NCBI GenBank assembly: GCA_030685235.1
Contig: MU839142.1
Coordinates: 84,695 to 148,694 of the forward strand
Length of the DNA: 64,000 nt
Direction: 5' to 3'
Origin: Copromyces sp. CBS 386.78
Lineage: Eukaryota > Ascomycota > Sordariomycetes > Sordariales > Sordariaceae
Shown here: piece by piece, positions 1-10,893 of the stretch
Position numbering within the stretch: position 1 is the first letter of the stretch
Layout: each line of letters opens with the position of its first letter
Notes under the pieces: model-generated
The model's database searches: none
What the model was told of the DNA's origin: nothing
Seen by the model: only the letters and a program-made list of their open reading frames with translations
Made by a program: the position numbers and the translations under genes

Positions 1-532
1 GATCTGGGATGAACTCAATCCTGAAACTGGCAACCTTGGTGTTGGTCTTCAGGCTTAGCTGCGAGAGCGTGTTGCAAAAGGCAGCCAACGAATCGGGGTC
101 GAGGGCCGTTTTGCCAATGAAAGCGTTGAACTTGTCCATACTGCTTTGACGCGCCATCCAATTGAAATCGGAACCGCGCGAGTCGGCAGAAATGCGTTGC
201 ATGAAGTCTGGCTCATCTGACTCGTTGTAGCCATTGAACTGCCATTCGACTTCGTCGTCGTCGATATGAGGGAAAAGCTTGCCTTTCCCGTCAAATTTGG
301 GCTTGATGTTGCTCAAGTCCGAAATGGACTTGCCAACGCCTTGTGTATTTTGGTACTCGGCCAGTTGTCGCATGATGCGCGACTCCCTTTGGGCGACCCT
401 ATCTTTGGACTTGTTGGGCTTAGGGTAGTTTGGCCGGTCCCGCACTGGGGCACGGCTGTTTTGAGGAGGAGACCTCGATCTCGAGGATCCTCTTCTTTCC
501 ATGTCGGGTAGGTCTGAGTGTCTGTCTGACAT
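1..532 (-). CDS. Hypothetical protein, 5' part only (runs off left edge)
   Basis: An uninterrupted minus-strand frame opens with ATG at 532 and is still open at base 1 (177 codons seen). The product starts MSDRHSDLPDMERRG, followed by a basic Ser/Arg/Pro-rich stretch (residues about 14-45) and then an acidic, ordinary-looking part with a DIDDDEVEW-like segment near residue 93 and FNAFIGKTALDPDSL near 141. I do not recognise a family. The frame was chosen because it has balanced composition and C/G-ending codons, unlike the overlapping serine-rich frame at 55-294, which I take as a shadow. No intron is needed. The C-terminus lies outside the window. Confidence 0.65.
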   Translation of the reverse strand, partial: MSDRHSDLPDMERRGSSRSRSPPQNSRAPVRDRPNYPKPNKSKDRVAQRESRIMRQLAEYQNTQGVGKSISDLSNIKPKFDGKGKLFPHIDDDEVEWQFNGYNESDEPDFMQRISADSRGSDFNWMARQSSMDKFNAFIGKTALDPDSLAAFCNTLSQLSLKTNTKVASFRIEFIPD

Positions 533-1616
533 TTTGGCAACTGTATCGCGAGACAGTCAGTTTGGATACGATCAAATGAAGTGGTAGAGAAGTGAGGAGG
601 CGCGATGGGAGAGGATAGCAAAAGGAGGGTGAAAGGAGGGCGAGGCAAGAGGGTCGGAGGGGTTCCGTACCGTGGTTGTGTGTTGGCTGGTTGGGAGAAA
701 AAGCTCAATAGGAGCGCGGGATTCGGAAACCCAGAGGAAGGACGCGAGCGAGAATCCAAACTCGTGGGGTAGAATTGACCGAATGATGAGAAAGAAGAAA
801 ATCTTGGAGCTCGGAGGCTTCAGGAAAGCACCCGAAATGAAAATGCCGATGGGTGCGGAGTGGAGACAGAGCGGTTACCCGGTCAATTTGCCCGTTGCTT
901 CCCTTCACCGGGCCTCTCCCTTCACTGGGCCTCTTGTCTTGGCCTCCATTCACCTTCTGTTGGTGTTGGCCCGTACCTTTTGTATTTCTAAGCCTCTGCC
1001 ATTCATTGATTCTTCTCCAGACCACAATCAATACAGCACTCAAGTCTTTGCATCATGTTTCTTGGGATCTGCGCTCTTGGTCGACGAGCTTTGGCGATGT
1101 TTGTCAGCCTTGTAAGAAAAGTGGGTCCATCCCCCTGGAATTTTCAAGACCTGGCAAACAAAACATCGAGGGCAATGCGTTACCATCCATGATTTCTCCA
1201 TCTAGAAGACCTTGGACCGTTCTGAATTGGTGCAGCCGAGGATCATGTAGCTTCGGGCAGCGGGGGGTATAATGTGCATGATCCAGTGAAGCAAATGCGC
1301 GTCGGCCGGGCCATGCACCGGACGTTAAAAGGTCGGACTTCCGAGCGGCTCTATCTGCACATCATGAATATCTATTTTATTAGAATAGTACGTGGCATCT
1401 TGTAAGATATAAAGTCTATCGCCCCCCCTCACTTGTTTCCAAATACTTTCCTCCTCAACCATCCAGCATATCGACCAAATTTTCCATCAGATCTTGTGTC
1501 CTTGCCTCAACATTTCCGAGATTATTGACCAACTCAACTCCTAACTGATATTACTACCCCGGGCCTTGCGTCCACGATCCCTCTTTGACTCGACATTTTC
1601 AACTCCCACAGAAGAC
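533..1616. other. Intergenic, shared 5' region of two divergent genes
   Basis: No convincing gene. Small frames on both strands here lack ATG starts or have compositions typical of noncoding DNA. The right part (about 1370-1530) is A/T- and pyrimidine-richer, as expected of a promoter and 5' leader for the coiled-coil gene at 1617. Confidence 0.5.
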
Positions 1617-2417
1617 ATGCCCGTTATGTCAATTTCCACAGAAGACACGCCCACCATGTCAACCTCGACAGAATCAACCATCCCTCCATCCACTCCCTCC
1701 GCACAAGACGCTCTGGAGAAAAGAATCTCCTTCCTCGAAGCTACCGCCAGCTCGCATAAAGAATTGTACAACACGATCATCTTCACCGTTACCAGGCTCG
1801 AGCGAACCATTTCCAACAAAGCCAAAGAAGCCTTGGACAACGTACTCGACGAGGTGTACAAGGTAACGGAAATCATGGATGATAACACCTACATTGGACA
1901 CACCATTCAGAAGGAACGAGAGGCGCTGGCACGCGAACGCGACATAACCAACGCCGGGAAGCAGGTGGTGTCCCTGAGGGAAAAGCTGGTCAACGACCGA
2001 GAGGCTGAACTCAACGAAAAGGAGCGGAGGCGAGAAGCTAAGCTCAACGACCGGGAGCAGGAGCTTGCCCTTCGCGAGCACGATGTGAAGCGGAGACAAG
2101 AGGCCCTCAATGCTGACTCGGTGCGGGCGCGAAGGGACAAGGAAGACCTAAAGATTATGGTGGGAAAACTACAAGAGGAAAAAGGGAGGCCGTTGACTGA
2201 AGAGACCGAGGAGGAGCGAATGAGGCTGCTGGACGTGGCTACAGAGTTGCTCATGGAGGAGAGAAAGGCCGAGTTTGAGCGTGAATGGGAGGCAAAGAAA
2301 CGGACCATCAATGAGGCACGGCGTGCGGCGGGAGAGCTTTTGAGGAGGCAGGGACAGGAACGAAGCCAGGTTTTGGGGGTGTATTTGCGAAAGCGGAAGG
2401 CGGATAATATGGAGTAG
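1617..2417 (+). CDS. Hypothetical coiled-coil protein
   Basis: Single-exon gene of 266 aa starting at the first ATG in frame (MPVMSIST); the frame is open upstream to 1566 but only from a TTG. Residues 1-35 are Ser/Thr/Pro-rich. From about residue 40 to the end the sequence is almost wholly charged heptad-like helix (for example NEKERRREAKLNDREQELAL near residues 130-150), so a long coiled coil is expected. The tail KRKAD is basic. There is no signal peptide or membrane segment. I do not recognise a family; a structural or scaffold role is only a guess from composition. The stop TAG is followed by a TGA within four codons. Confidence 0.65.
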   Translation: MPVMSISTEDTPTMSTSTESTIPPSTPSAQDALEKRISFLEATASSHKELYNTIIFTVTRLERTISNKAKEALDNVLDEVYKVTEIMDDNTYIGHTIQKEREALARERDITNAGKQVVSLREKLVNDREAELNEKERRREAKLNDREQELALREHDVKRRQEALNADSVRARRDKEDLKIMVGKLQEEKGRPLTEETEEERMRLLDVATELLMEERKAEFEREWEAKKRTINEARRAAGELLRRQGQERSQVLGVYLRKRKADNME

Positions 2418-4042
2418 CTTCATCCTTGAGGGTCACGGACAGCGGTCTCGGTTGCCCCCGGGTTCCCTATCCGCCACCTTGTTCTTCCGTGTTGTCCTTC
2501 TCTTCTTGTATGTTTTGTATAGCTCGGAGGAATGACAACGTTCGCACGGGCAGGCATGCGGGCACCTTGGGTGTAGAATCTGGCACAGAAATTAGTTAGG
2601 TTTCGGCGTTCAAGGACAGTCGTTTCGACCCACAATCAGTATCTCAAACTTCTATTCGGACAGATACCATGCTGTATGCTCGCTATGGGTAGATGTGGCC
2701 TTTTGTGCTTGTTTGTTTCAAATGACTGTCGAGGAATCGAAGCTTCTGGGTGCCACAGTCTTGAACTGAGAGGCCGTTTGAGGGCGGCAGCGCGAGTACG
2801 TTTAGAGCTCGACAGAGAGCTTGCCCAGAGCGTGGCTGTCTTGTGATAGTCCTGCGTGGCGGCTTCTGGCCATGGTGTTGGAGTGGATTTCGGTGCATGT
2901 TGCAATCCCACGGTGTAGGCGGCCCATGCATGTCTCAGGCATACAACACAAAGAGGCAGGAATGACGGACAGACTCTCTGATGAGTACACGTCCTCCCTG
3001 CTCCTTGAGTACGCTGTTATAGTCGGTGGGAACTCGGGATGGTATTTGGGATGTCTTGTAGTTGCCGTCGGAAGCTTGGGGCTTGAAATGTCAGGGTTGA
3101 GTAGACTCGGCTGTCAGGATTTTGGAGCGGATAGTTCGGGGACGTAGGTATGCGAAGCCCACAAGCCGTTGTCGAGGTGTGGTACTCGAGCAGATACCGT
3201 AGATCATCTAGTCAATTGAAGTATCAGCACGGAGCGAGAAACACGGAACCCGGGGGAAAACGGGAGTCGATATTAAAGTCAGTCAAATAGGGCCGCTTGC
3301 GGTCTTGGTTGTCGCACAGGGATACTTCCTGTGCTCCTGTGCCGTAGATAGACATGCACAGTCGTACGCTGCTCCGGACTTGGTAGAGGCGGCCTATGGG
3401 TATCGAATTCTGATCGGGTTTCCGAGAGATTCCAATGTCGATCGGCCTGAAGTTGTGGCCAGGCAGTGGTGGTGCCGAGAAGCCAAGTACAGTTGCCGAA
3501 AGACATTGAATGGATGAAGGATTGCCGTCGCGAGTTGGTTGACGGTTGAATGTTGACGACAAAAAAGTTGGACAAATCGCGAGTAGCTCCTTCCGAGTTT
3601 GAGTGATTTGACGTTGTGCTTTTGCTCCGGGCGCCTTGGCAGAACTGTGCTATCGAGACAGTGAGACACTCGAAAATTGCACCACTTTCACAATACCATA
3701 TTCACTCGAAAATTTGTTATAGACCCTAATCCATGGCCAATAATCCCGAGATAAATGCATGCACAAGCTATTTTCGATTGGTGACCTGATAAATGGCAAG
3801 TGTCCTAGCCCTAGGGACAACGGAGATAATTAGCAGCCATGTCCTTTCCGCCGTCCAGTTCGCCCGGCACTACGCTGCCACCGCCTCGAAACACCCTCCT
3901 ATCAAACCCTCAGCTCGCACAACAATATCCTGCATGGTGTCTTCCAGCCATGGTCCCAGGGACCAGCTGTACCACCGAGCATCGACAGCTTTCAAGCGCT
4001 CATACAGAGCGGTGGAATGTCCCCGGCATGAGCACAACCGGT
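2418..4042. other. Intergenic, no supported gene
   Basis: About 1.6 kb. Several overlapping frames of 60-112 codons occur on both strands, but the larger ones begin at TTG or GTG, have no family features and no credible splice partners. I see no RNA gene or transposon ends. Confidence 0.45.
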
Positions 4043-4800
4043 CTAAGAGCCGGCCATCATATCGGGGTTTATCTCTTTAAGATAAACTGCATATGATTGA
4101 GATTCCCAATCATAATCCTCCGGGACTGGCTCACACGGGCCACCCCAGGGAATATTTGGTAGATCTTCCTCGCGGATTTCGTCAGGGCCATTTGTATCCT
4201 CCTTTGCTTCGTGGGAGGCTTGGCCACTAGAACCACCAGAGGTCTCCTCGTGTTTGGCGGATGCGGAGTCGTGATCGTCTGGAGAGTCTGGGCGGCGCAT
4301 CTTTGGAAGTTCTGACAGCTCGGTGTTGGCCTCAGGCGAGGATGTAGACTCCAAGGTCTTGCCTGGAGCTGTAGACGACAGCTTGTCCTCCTCTTCTCCA
4401 CGCTCTAGGTTCATATGAGCGAGCTTCATCGGCGACTCGGACTGGCGGCGTTCATCCTCGGTAGCTCTAGTACAAGGGGCAGAGCAGTTAGCATACGACA
4501 TGCAACTAGTCTGGAATTAAAAGGCAATCACCTTGAGGTTTTACCTTTGTCGCTGTGGCGAGACCGGCCAGGGCCGTCGCTCGACGGATCATCGACAGCG
4601 ATCTTCTTCGTTGCCCTGGTTGACGAGATAGTCAGCGCAAATTCAGTCGATCTGTGTCAACCGTCATGAAACTAGCAATGTCAATACCTGAGGGATTGGA
4701 CATCGTCGCTCGCAACACGCTTCTTGCGCGGCGGCGGCGCAAGATCACGGCTGGACTTGGGAACTGAAGTCGCAGCACGATTCTCCTTGGTTGAAGGCAT
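4043..4800 (-). CDS. Hypothetical acidic protein, three exons
   Basis: I join 4800-4688, 4615-4532 and 4466-4043 on the minus strand (206 aa). Intron 1 (4687-4616, 72 nt) runs from GTATTG to CAACCAG; intron 2 (4531-4467, 65 nt) runs from GTGATT to a TGCTAAC branch site and GTACTAG. Both joins keep frame, giving KTSRATEDER across the second. The N-terminus (MPSTKENRAATSVPKSSR) is basic with a PPPRKKR stretch that could be a nuclear localisation signal; the rest is acidic and Ser/Glu-rich, ending in NIPWGGPCEPVPEDYDWESQ and a short tail. I recognise no domain. Exon structure is inferred from splice signals; donor choices are non-canonical at +3 or later positions. Confidence 0.6.
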
Positions 4801-5172
4801 GGCGGGATTTGTTGGTTAGGCGCTTCCCTTCGAAGTGCCGAGGTTGGGTTGTGGCTGCGATGGTAGAATGATGTGCGCAGGACACGAAAGGGAGGGCACA
4901 GGCGTTGAGGGAGGAGCCGACCGATGGAGGTGTCAGGTGTCGCTAGGTAGTAATTCGGAAGAAATTGTTCTTTTGCCCTTGTAGACGGGATACTGCGCGG
5001 GCTCCTGGCAACCAATATTTGCGCGTTTGCTCCTTCCCCAGAACACTGTATTAAATTAAGACTTTCACGAACGAATGCAAACCGTCTTCTGTCCGCATTC
5101 ATCTTCCTTCCTCTCTTTTCCTTACGCAAGATTCATAACAAGCCCACTCCCGCTACGCGACGTGCGCAATCA

Positions 5173-5712
5173 ATGCCTCGCGAAGGAAAACATAAGGAAA
5201 GGCCGGACCCTTCGAGTCCCAAGCACCCTGGCGGAAATGCTCTACCGTATCGGACTCGCAAGGACCCCGCCGTAAAGAGCAAGGCGAATGACAACTCCCC
5301 GTCTTCAAAGTACTGATCTTCCACGCTTCCCGTGCTTGTCAAGCAACATGTTTGCATTGCAGGTCCTTTGCTGACTGTTCCATGAACCAGAGACTCCAGC
5401 AATGAGCGCCGTCGGTCCGCGTCACCTCCGAGATCCAAGTCACCAATGCCTGAGGCAGACGTCAAGCGTGCCGAGCCAAACAACCAAAAAGACGCTGGCA
5501 AGGAGGGCGGCAACTCCACGGACGGCGCAGCTCCTTCGGTTTACGAGCACCCGTTGCAAAGGTGGTTCCCTCCCGGCGAGTACAGGATGATCCACGAGGA
5601 TGACCTGACTCCACAGCAATTGGAAAATGTGCAACGGATCTGGGAAGCAAATGACTATGAAAGGGCATGGGCGGAAAGGCCACTCGTATGGCCTGCTTGG
5701 TTGACGGAGTAA
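5173..5712 (+). CDS. Hypothetical small protein, two exons
   Basis: Exons 5173-5309 and 5391-5712 give 152 aa. The 81-nt intron starts GTACTG and ends CTGACTGTTCCATGAACCAG, with a GCTGAC branch site; the join makes SPSSKDSSNERRRS. The first 70 residues are basic and Ser/Pro-rich; the C-terminal 70 are well ordered in composition, with YEHPLQRWFPPGEYRMIHED, DLTPQQLENVQRIWEANDYE and a final WPAWLTE. No family recognised. It is divergent from the gene at 4800 with 372 bp between start codons. An alternative model would use only the ATG at 5446 (88 aa), but the spliced model is preferred because exon 1 has an ATG, an open frame and coding-like codons. Confidence 0.6.
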
Positions 5713-6587
5713 CCAAGGGTGCCTTGGAGGTTATGCTCTGACTCCAGTGGGTTGGAGGATGAAGCTCTCGATCAGTCGACTGGGACTCACAGGAAGGCGC
5801 TGAGAGAGGACTAGGCAAGGACAGGAGAAGTGGCTGGCTCTCGGCGTGGAATGGATTGGAGGTTCCGATCGAGCTTCGAGGACAGTCGCTTGCTTTTGAA
5901 TCAGCTTGAAGATCATGCCGTCAAGGAAGATCTCGGCATATAGAAAAAATGAGCAACACAGCAGCATATCCCAAGCGATTGCGTCGCTCTTCCGTAACGG
6001 AGTCAATTTGGTGACATCGAGCTCCCGTCGTAGCGAGACAAGTTTGCTATTCACGTCGTCGCGTTGTCGAAAGGTCACCACGCCAATCACACGATTCCGA
6101 CAATCATAGGTATGTCCGGTGTCTACGGCATACATGATGTTATCTTACTCCTCCCAATCTCTTCCATCAATTCCCATGGCGACAGACGTCATGTCTCGTT
6201 ATCGCACATGACTATCTTATCACCACCCGATAAGACAGACCACCCGCAAAGGACGCTACTAGGCTTGCCGAAGGCCGACAGTAAGCGCGGAGAGCGGGGC
6301 ACGACATGTCAGACGCCCACGAGGGTCCCCTCTTTTTTGTTAGTGAGGGTCCACTGAAGCTCTCCCAATATTGCAGGTGGTTGTCCCCGACCTGAAAAGC
6401 AGTCTCTTCGCCATCCTCCGCGACAATGCCCCGCACGCTTGGTTGGCGACCTTCCCAATTGATCCAGATCCGCTGTAGGGTTACTCGGCCGACAAAACCA
6501 TTCTTCTTCTTTCCCACTTCCCCCTCCCCTCTCTCCTTCACCAAAACATACCTCACCGAGTCCATCCGCGCCCATCAAGCTCGCAAA
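5713..6587. other. Intergenic and 5' leader of the dipeptidase gene
   Basis: No supported gene. The dipeptidase frame remains open upstream to an ATG at 6426, but that extension (Phe/Pro/Ser-rich, pyrimidine-tract DNA) looks like leader, not protein. Confidence 0.5.
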
Positions 6588-8018
6588 ATGGCCCCCCAAC
6601 TCGACAGCTACTTCCAAAAGGTGGACTCGCTGTCCGACCACTTCATCGAGCGCCTGCGCCAGGCCGTCGCCATCCCCTCCATCTCGTCCGAGGCTGCCCG
6701 CCGCCCTGATGTCGTCCGCATGGGCCAGTGGCTCGCCGACGAGCTGACCAAGCTGGGCGCCACCGTCGAGCTCCGGCCTCTCGGCAAGCAGGAGGGCACC
6801 GACCTCGACCTCCCTCCCGTCGTCCTCGCCCGCTACGGCAGCGACAAGAACAAGCGCACCATTCTCGTCTACGGTCACTACGACGTCCAGCCCGCCGAGA
6901 AGAGTGACGGCTGGGACACGGAGCCCTTTGACCTTACCGTCAAGGAGGACGGGCGCATGTGCGGCCGTGGTGCTACCGATGACAAGGGCCCCGTCCTGGG
7001 CTGGCTCAACGCCATCGAGGCTCACAAGGCCGCCGGTGTCGACTTCCCCGTCAACCTTCTCATGTGCTTCGAGGGTATGGAGGAGTACGGCTCGGACGGT
7101 CTCGAGGAGCTCGTCATGGCTGAGGGCAAAAAGTACTTTGCCGATGCCGACGCCGTTTGCATCAGCGACAACTACTGGCTCGGCACCGAGCGTCCCTGCC
7201 TGACGTACGGTCTCCGTGGCTGCAACTACTACAGCGTCGAGGTGTCCGGCCCCGGTGCCGATCTTCACTCTGGTGTCTTTGGCGGTACCGCCCAGGAGCC
7301 CATGACCGATCTCGTCCGCATCCTCGCCTCGCTCGTCGACACCGACGGCAAGATCCAGATCAAGGGCATCGCCGAGCAGGTCGCTCCCGTGACCGCCGAG
7401 GAGGAGGGTCTGTACGACAACATTGCCTTCACCATGGAGACCCTCCACGAGTCGCTCGGCAGCAAGACCACCATCTTCGAGGACAAGAAGCCGACCCTCA
7501 TGGCCCGCTGGCGCTTCCCTTCCCTCTCCATCCACGGTGTCGAGGGTGCCTTCTCCGCCCCCGGAGCCAAGACCGTGATTCCCGCCAAGATCATCGGCAA
7601 GTTCTCCATCCGCACCGTGCCCGACATGGACATTGAGAAGACCAACCAGTGCGTGTACGACCACGTCAACGAGGTGTTCAAGAAGCTCGGCTCCAAGAAC
7701 ACCATGAAGGTGTATGCCCAGCACTGCGGCAAGTGGTGGAAGGCCAGCCCCAACCACTGGAACTTTGCTGCCGCCGCCAAGGCTACCGAGCGTGTCTGGG
7801 GTATGAAGCCCGATTTCACTCGCGAGGGTGGTTCCATTCCCATCACCTTGACTTTCGAGGAGGCCACTGGCAAGAACGTTCTTCTGCTGCCCATGGGTAG
7901 CTCCACCGATGGTGCTCACTCTATCAACGAGAAGCTTGACAAGAGGAACTACATTGAGGGCATCAAGCTCTTGGGTGCCTACTTGCACTATGTTGCCGAG
8001 GAGCCCATGAACGCTTAA
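6588..8018 (+). CDS. DUG1: Cys-Gly metallodipeptidase (Dug1/CNDP2-type M20 peptidase)
   Basis: 476 aa, intronless, close to the 481 aa of yeast Dug1. M20 metallopeptidase marks are all visible: VYGHYDVQPAE with His97 and Asp99, GRGATDDKGP with the bridging Asp at 132, MCFEGMEEYGSDG with Glu165/Glu166, ISDNYWLG with Asp194, and the C-terminal GSSTDGAHS with the last metal-binding His. A dimerisation/lid domain sits between about 205 and 365. Family members hydrolyse Cys-Gly, the product of glutathione breakdown, in the cytosol; no signal peptide is seen. Start: the ATG at 6588 (CAAAATGG context, MAPQLDSYF) matches the family N-terminus; the ATG at 6426 would add 54 unlikely residues. Codon use is strongly C-ending, as in highly expressed genes here. 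Confidence 0.95.
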   Translation: MAPQLDSYFQKVDSLSDHFIERLRQAVAIPSISSEAARRPDVVRMGQWLADELTKLGATVELRPLGKQEGTDLDLPPVVLARYGSDKNKRTILVYGHYDVQPAEKSDGWDTEPFDLTVKEDGRMCGRGATDDKGPVLGWLNAIEAHKAAGVDFPVNLLMCFEGMEEYGSDGLEELVMAEGKKYFADADAVCISDNYWLGTERPCLTYGLRGCNYYSVEVSGPGADLHSGVFGGTAQEPMTDLVRILASLVDTDGKIQIKGIAEQVAPVTAEEEGLYDNIAFTMETLHESLGSKTTIFEDKKPTLMARWRFPSLSIHGVEGAFSAPGAKTVIPAKIIGKFSIRTVPDMDIEKTNQCVYDHVNEVFKKLGSKNTMKVYAQHCGKWWKASPNHWNFAAAAKATERVWGMKPDFTREGGSIPITLTFEEATGKNVLLLPMGSSTDGAHSINEKLDKRNYIEGIKLLGAYLHYVAEEPMNA

Positions 8019-9885
8019 GCGGGAGTGGAAGAGGTCAAACAGGGACCGGTGCGGTTGGGCGACAATCATGTAGGACGATATCATCTCGTGTTGGTGGATG
8101 AGGTTTGGAAAGTAGTCAATTAGTTCGAAATACCCATTTTGTAATGCCAGTGCCAGGCCAGTTCGTATATCTACGGCATCTCTTGCCCTGATCCGGTAGG
8201 GTTTGTTGAACGCACAACGCCTACTTGATGCCAATGATCGTTGTGAAACACCCAAGATGCAAAATAACCGCCATCGCTCGTAAACTCTTGTTCTGTTGTG
8301 TCGTCCTGGCAGTTCCGATCTCCATTGACGAACTCCGTCAGCGCCCGTCAACGCCCACATACCTCTGGCGTTGTGCAGACAGACGGAAGCTAAGAGAGGA
8401 AGGTTGTTGGTAAGGTAAGGTACTACTAGCAGATGCAAGTGTGCTCCTCGACTGTCCATCCAAAGTTCTCCAGTCGCTTGGCCCCCGGATCATCATCCGA
8501 CTTGCATACAACGGCTTGGCGGGCTCATATACTCAACACGTCATGATATCGGGAATCAGCGAGCAAGCCATTATACCTACCTACCTAAGGTACCCAGAGA
8601 TGGGGAGTAGCTACATAGGATTGGCTCGTCAACAGGTGATTCATATATCAGGAGAAGGTGTTCTGGTGGTTGTGGGGTCTGCTGGTCAGTAGCTGGCTGA
8701 CTCGGGGCTTTATCAGGGCCATACCAAATGCGAGCAGACCCAGCGACTGGAAGCTAGGACGTGGAAGTGCTGGATGGAGAATGAGACCATCGCCATCAGC
8801 TGTCTCTACTGGTGAACCCACAAGACACCTTCATGGAAGTACACGTGGATTGACGTAAACGACTGGAAGCAAACAGGGCTCGGCTCATGATGGGCTATGC
8901 GCTACCACTAGGTTCATTTTTAGGTTCAATTCCATGAGGCGACCTCTCCAGACGGAGGATGTAGGAAGTGGCCCGAATCACAACTACCTTTCCAAGAGGC
9001 CCTCAGATGACAGCTGGACGGGCTCATGAACTCAAATCAACAGGCGACTAGCATCAGGATGCTTAGAGGTAGCTTGTGGGCCTCTGGGTGGAAGATATCC
9101 ACTGGGTTGAAGTGGTTCGATAGCTCTAAATCAAGGAAACATCTCGTTCTATGTGTAAGTGCCTAGTCCTGGTAAATAAAAGGAGAAGCCAAACCGCTCC
9201 AGGACGCTGGTATGCCATGAAAAGAAAGACTCCTCCAACCGTGCTGTATCCCCACTTGCGCCCTTGCCCAAAGGATAGGTACCTATCCAGTGCAAGACCC
9301 CGATGAAGCCACCCACCGGGGAACGGAGTGACCGAAGCCCCCCCCGTTCCAAGACAACGAGCGTTCTATCCACAGAGATTATGGTCTAGAAATGCAATTG
9401 ATTCGCCGTCTCCCTCATGCCATGTGTGCGCCAATAATGTACCCATCCCAAATTATGCGCCCATACCATTTATATGCCCATCCATATCCCCGCGCCATGA
9501 GTAAAAAGGAAGAAAGCCAGCAATCAAGGAACCAAGAAAAGGGGAAAGACGAGTGACGAACGCAAACCGATACCAACAACACAAAGATCGTAGAAGGCCG
9601 CAATAGGCCCGGTTTCATGCCGTCCTGTAGTTCTGGAGGTCCGGTACGGAGATTATCCGTTGCTGAATCCCTGCCGACCAAAAGTGAGTGGCCCAAAACC
9701 TGACCATGACGAAAAAAGCAAACGCCGAAGTCGTGACCCAAAGTGCAAAAGAACAACCAGTAGGCCAGACCTGACCAGCCAGGACCGCCTTGACCATGAC
9801 CAGCGCTTCACAGACGACTTTGGCCATGTGTGGTGTTGGCTGCTGTACCCCGGCCCGACTACCACATAGTACCCCGAGTGACCCA
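8019..9885. other. Intergenic between convergent genes
   Basis: About 1.9 kb holding the 3' ends of the dipeptidase and yippee genes. No convincing frame, tRNA or transposon. A short TACCTACCTAAGGTACC motif lies near 8576-8593. Confidence 0.45.
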
Positions 9886-10893
9886 TCACGACCAAGAAAG
9901 CCCAGCCCTATGCGGCTTCAGGTTGGCCACCTTGCCCTTGCGCTTCTTGGCCACGGTCTCGGCATCCCAGACCCCAGCAAAAATATCATCGCACTCTGAA
10001 TCATCGTCCGAATCAAAAACCACTGCCGTAGGCGACACGGGTTCCTGTTCCTGTTCCTGACTTTTCACCGCCGCCGCCTCCTCCTCCCCAGCCTCGGCTT
10101 CCTTCATCTGCTTCCGTTTCCCACCTGCTGCCGCCCCCTTCACCATCTCTCGGTTTCCATTCTTCCCCGTGGTGTCACCAGAGGTACCATCCAGGTCGCA
10201 GGGGGAATAATCCTCCCAGCTCCTAAACGTCACGACCCTGGCGCTCTCCAAGATGAATTTCCCGACTTTGTACTTTTGCGAGCCCTCCTTGGCGTCCACG
10301 TACTTCCACCCCAGCTTGGTCCCGCACACGGCGCAGGTGATGTCGGCGACGGTGTGCTGGCCCGTCACCAGGCGGCGGGATTCGGGAGCTTCTGTGAGGA
10401 TGTTTGGTAGTTCCTCCGTCGTCTTCTTGGCAGGTGATGATTGGTGGTGGTGGTGGAAAAGTCGGGGCGACGACGACGTATGGGGGCCCGGAGCTGCTGT
10501 AGGTGAGACGAGATAAGCCCGGCCGTGGCGACCGGTAAAGCCTTTGCTGATGATTTGGGAAGTAAACGCTATGTCGCTTGCGCAGTGGGCGCAGCGGAGG
10601 ATGTCGGGTTGGATGGGGGAGAGGCGAGTGGTAGTGGAATTTGACTGGATCGGGGTATAATACTCGGAGGATGAAAAAGCAGTGGTGAATGAGTCGGGTG
10701 AACTGGAGAGTGAGGGGAGGCTAGTATCGGATTCAGTGTCGTCCAGATGGTGATGGTATGTCGGAGACAGTGTAATTGATGGCCGGCGTCGACGAAAGGG
10801 GATACTGAAGCTCGGAAGGAGGTATATGGGTTTGGTTGGGCCACTTTCGGCCGAAGCCGGCGAGCTGCTGGTGGTGTACAAGTTGAAGACCAT
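9886..10893 (-). CDS. Yippee/Moh1-like zinc-binding domain protein
   Basis: 335 aa, one exon, ATG at 10893. Two CxxC pairs carry the yippee fold: CAHC at residues 101-104 followed by DIAFTSQIISKGFTGRHGRA, and CAVC at 187-190 followed by GTKLGWKYVDAKEGSQKYKV and GKFILE. This is the standard yippee/Moh1 layout (Moh1 in yeast). Compared with the roughly 120-140 aa of plain yippee proteins, this one has a 100-residue Ser/Thr-rich N-terminal extension, a His-rich insert between the two halves (about 131-170), and an acidic Lys/Glu-rich tail with a DSDDDSECDD motif. The tail ends in KKRKGKVANLKPH, which may be a nuclear signal. Function in fungi is not well defined; zinc binding is inferred from the cysteines. 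Confidence 0.85.
   Translation of the reverse strand: MVFNLYTTSSSPASAESGPTKPIYLLPSFSIPFRRRRPSITLSPTYHHHLDDTESDTSLPSLSSSPDSFTTAFSSSEYYTPIQSNSTTTRLSPIQPDILRCAHCASDIAFTSQIISKGFTGRHGRAYLVSPTAAPGPHTSSSPRLFHHHHQSSPAKKTTEELPNILTEAPESRRLVTGQHTVADITCAVCGTKLGWKYVDAKEGSQKYKVGKFILESARVVTFRSWEDYSPCDLDGTSGDTTGKNGNREMVKGAAAGGKRKQMKEAEAGEEEAAAVKSQEQEQEPVSPTAVVFDSDDDSECDDIFAGVWDAETVAKKRKGKVANLKPHRAGLSWS

Noticed and set aside
3224..3669. Overlapping minus-strand frames of 91-112 codons
   Set aside because: The longest starts at TTG; the frames overlap each other and show no family features.
6309..8459. 716-codon open frame on the minus strand
   Set aside because: Antisense to the clear dipeptidase gene; its Val/Leu/Gly-rich composition is the usual mirror of C-ending codons on the other strand.
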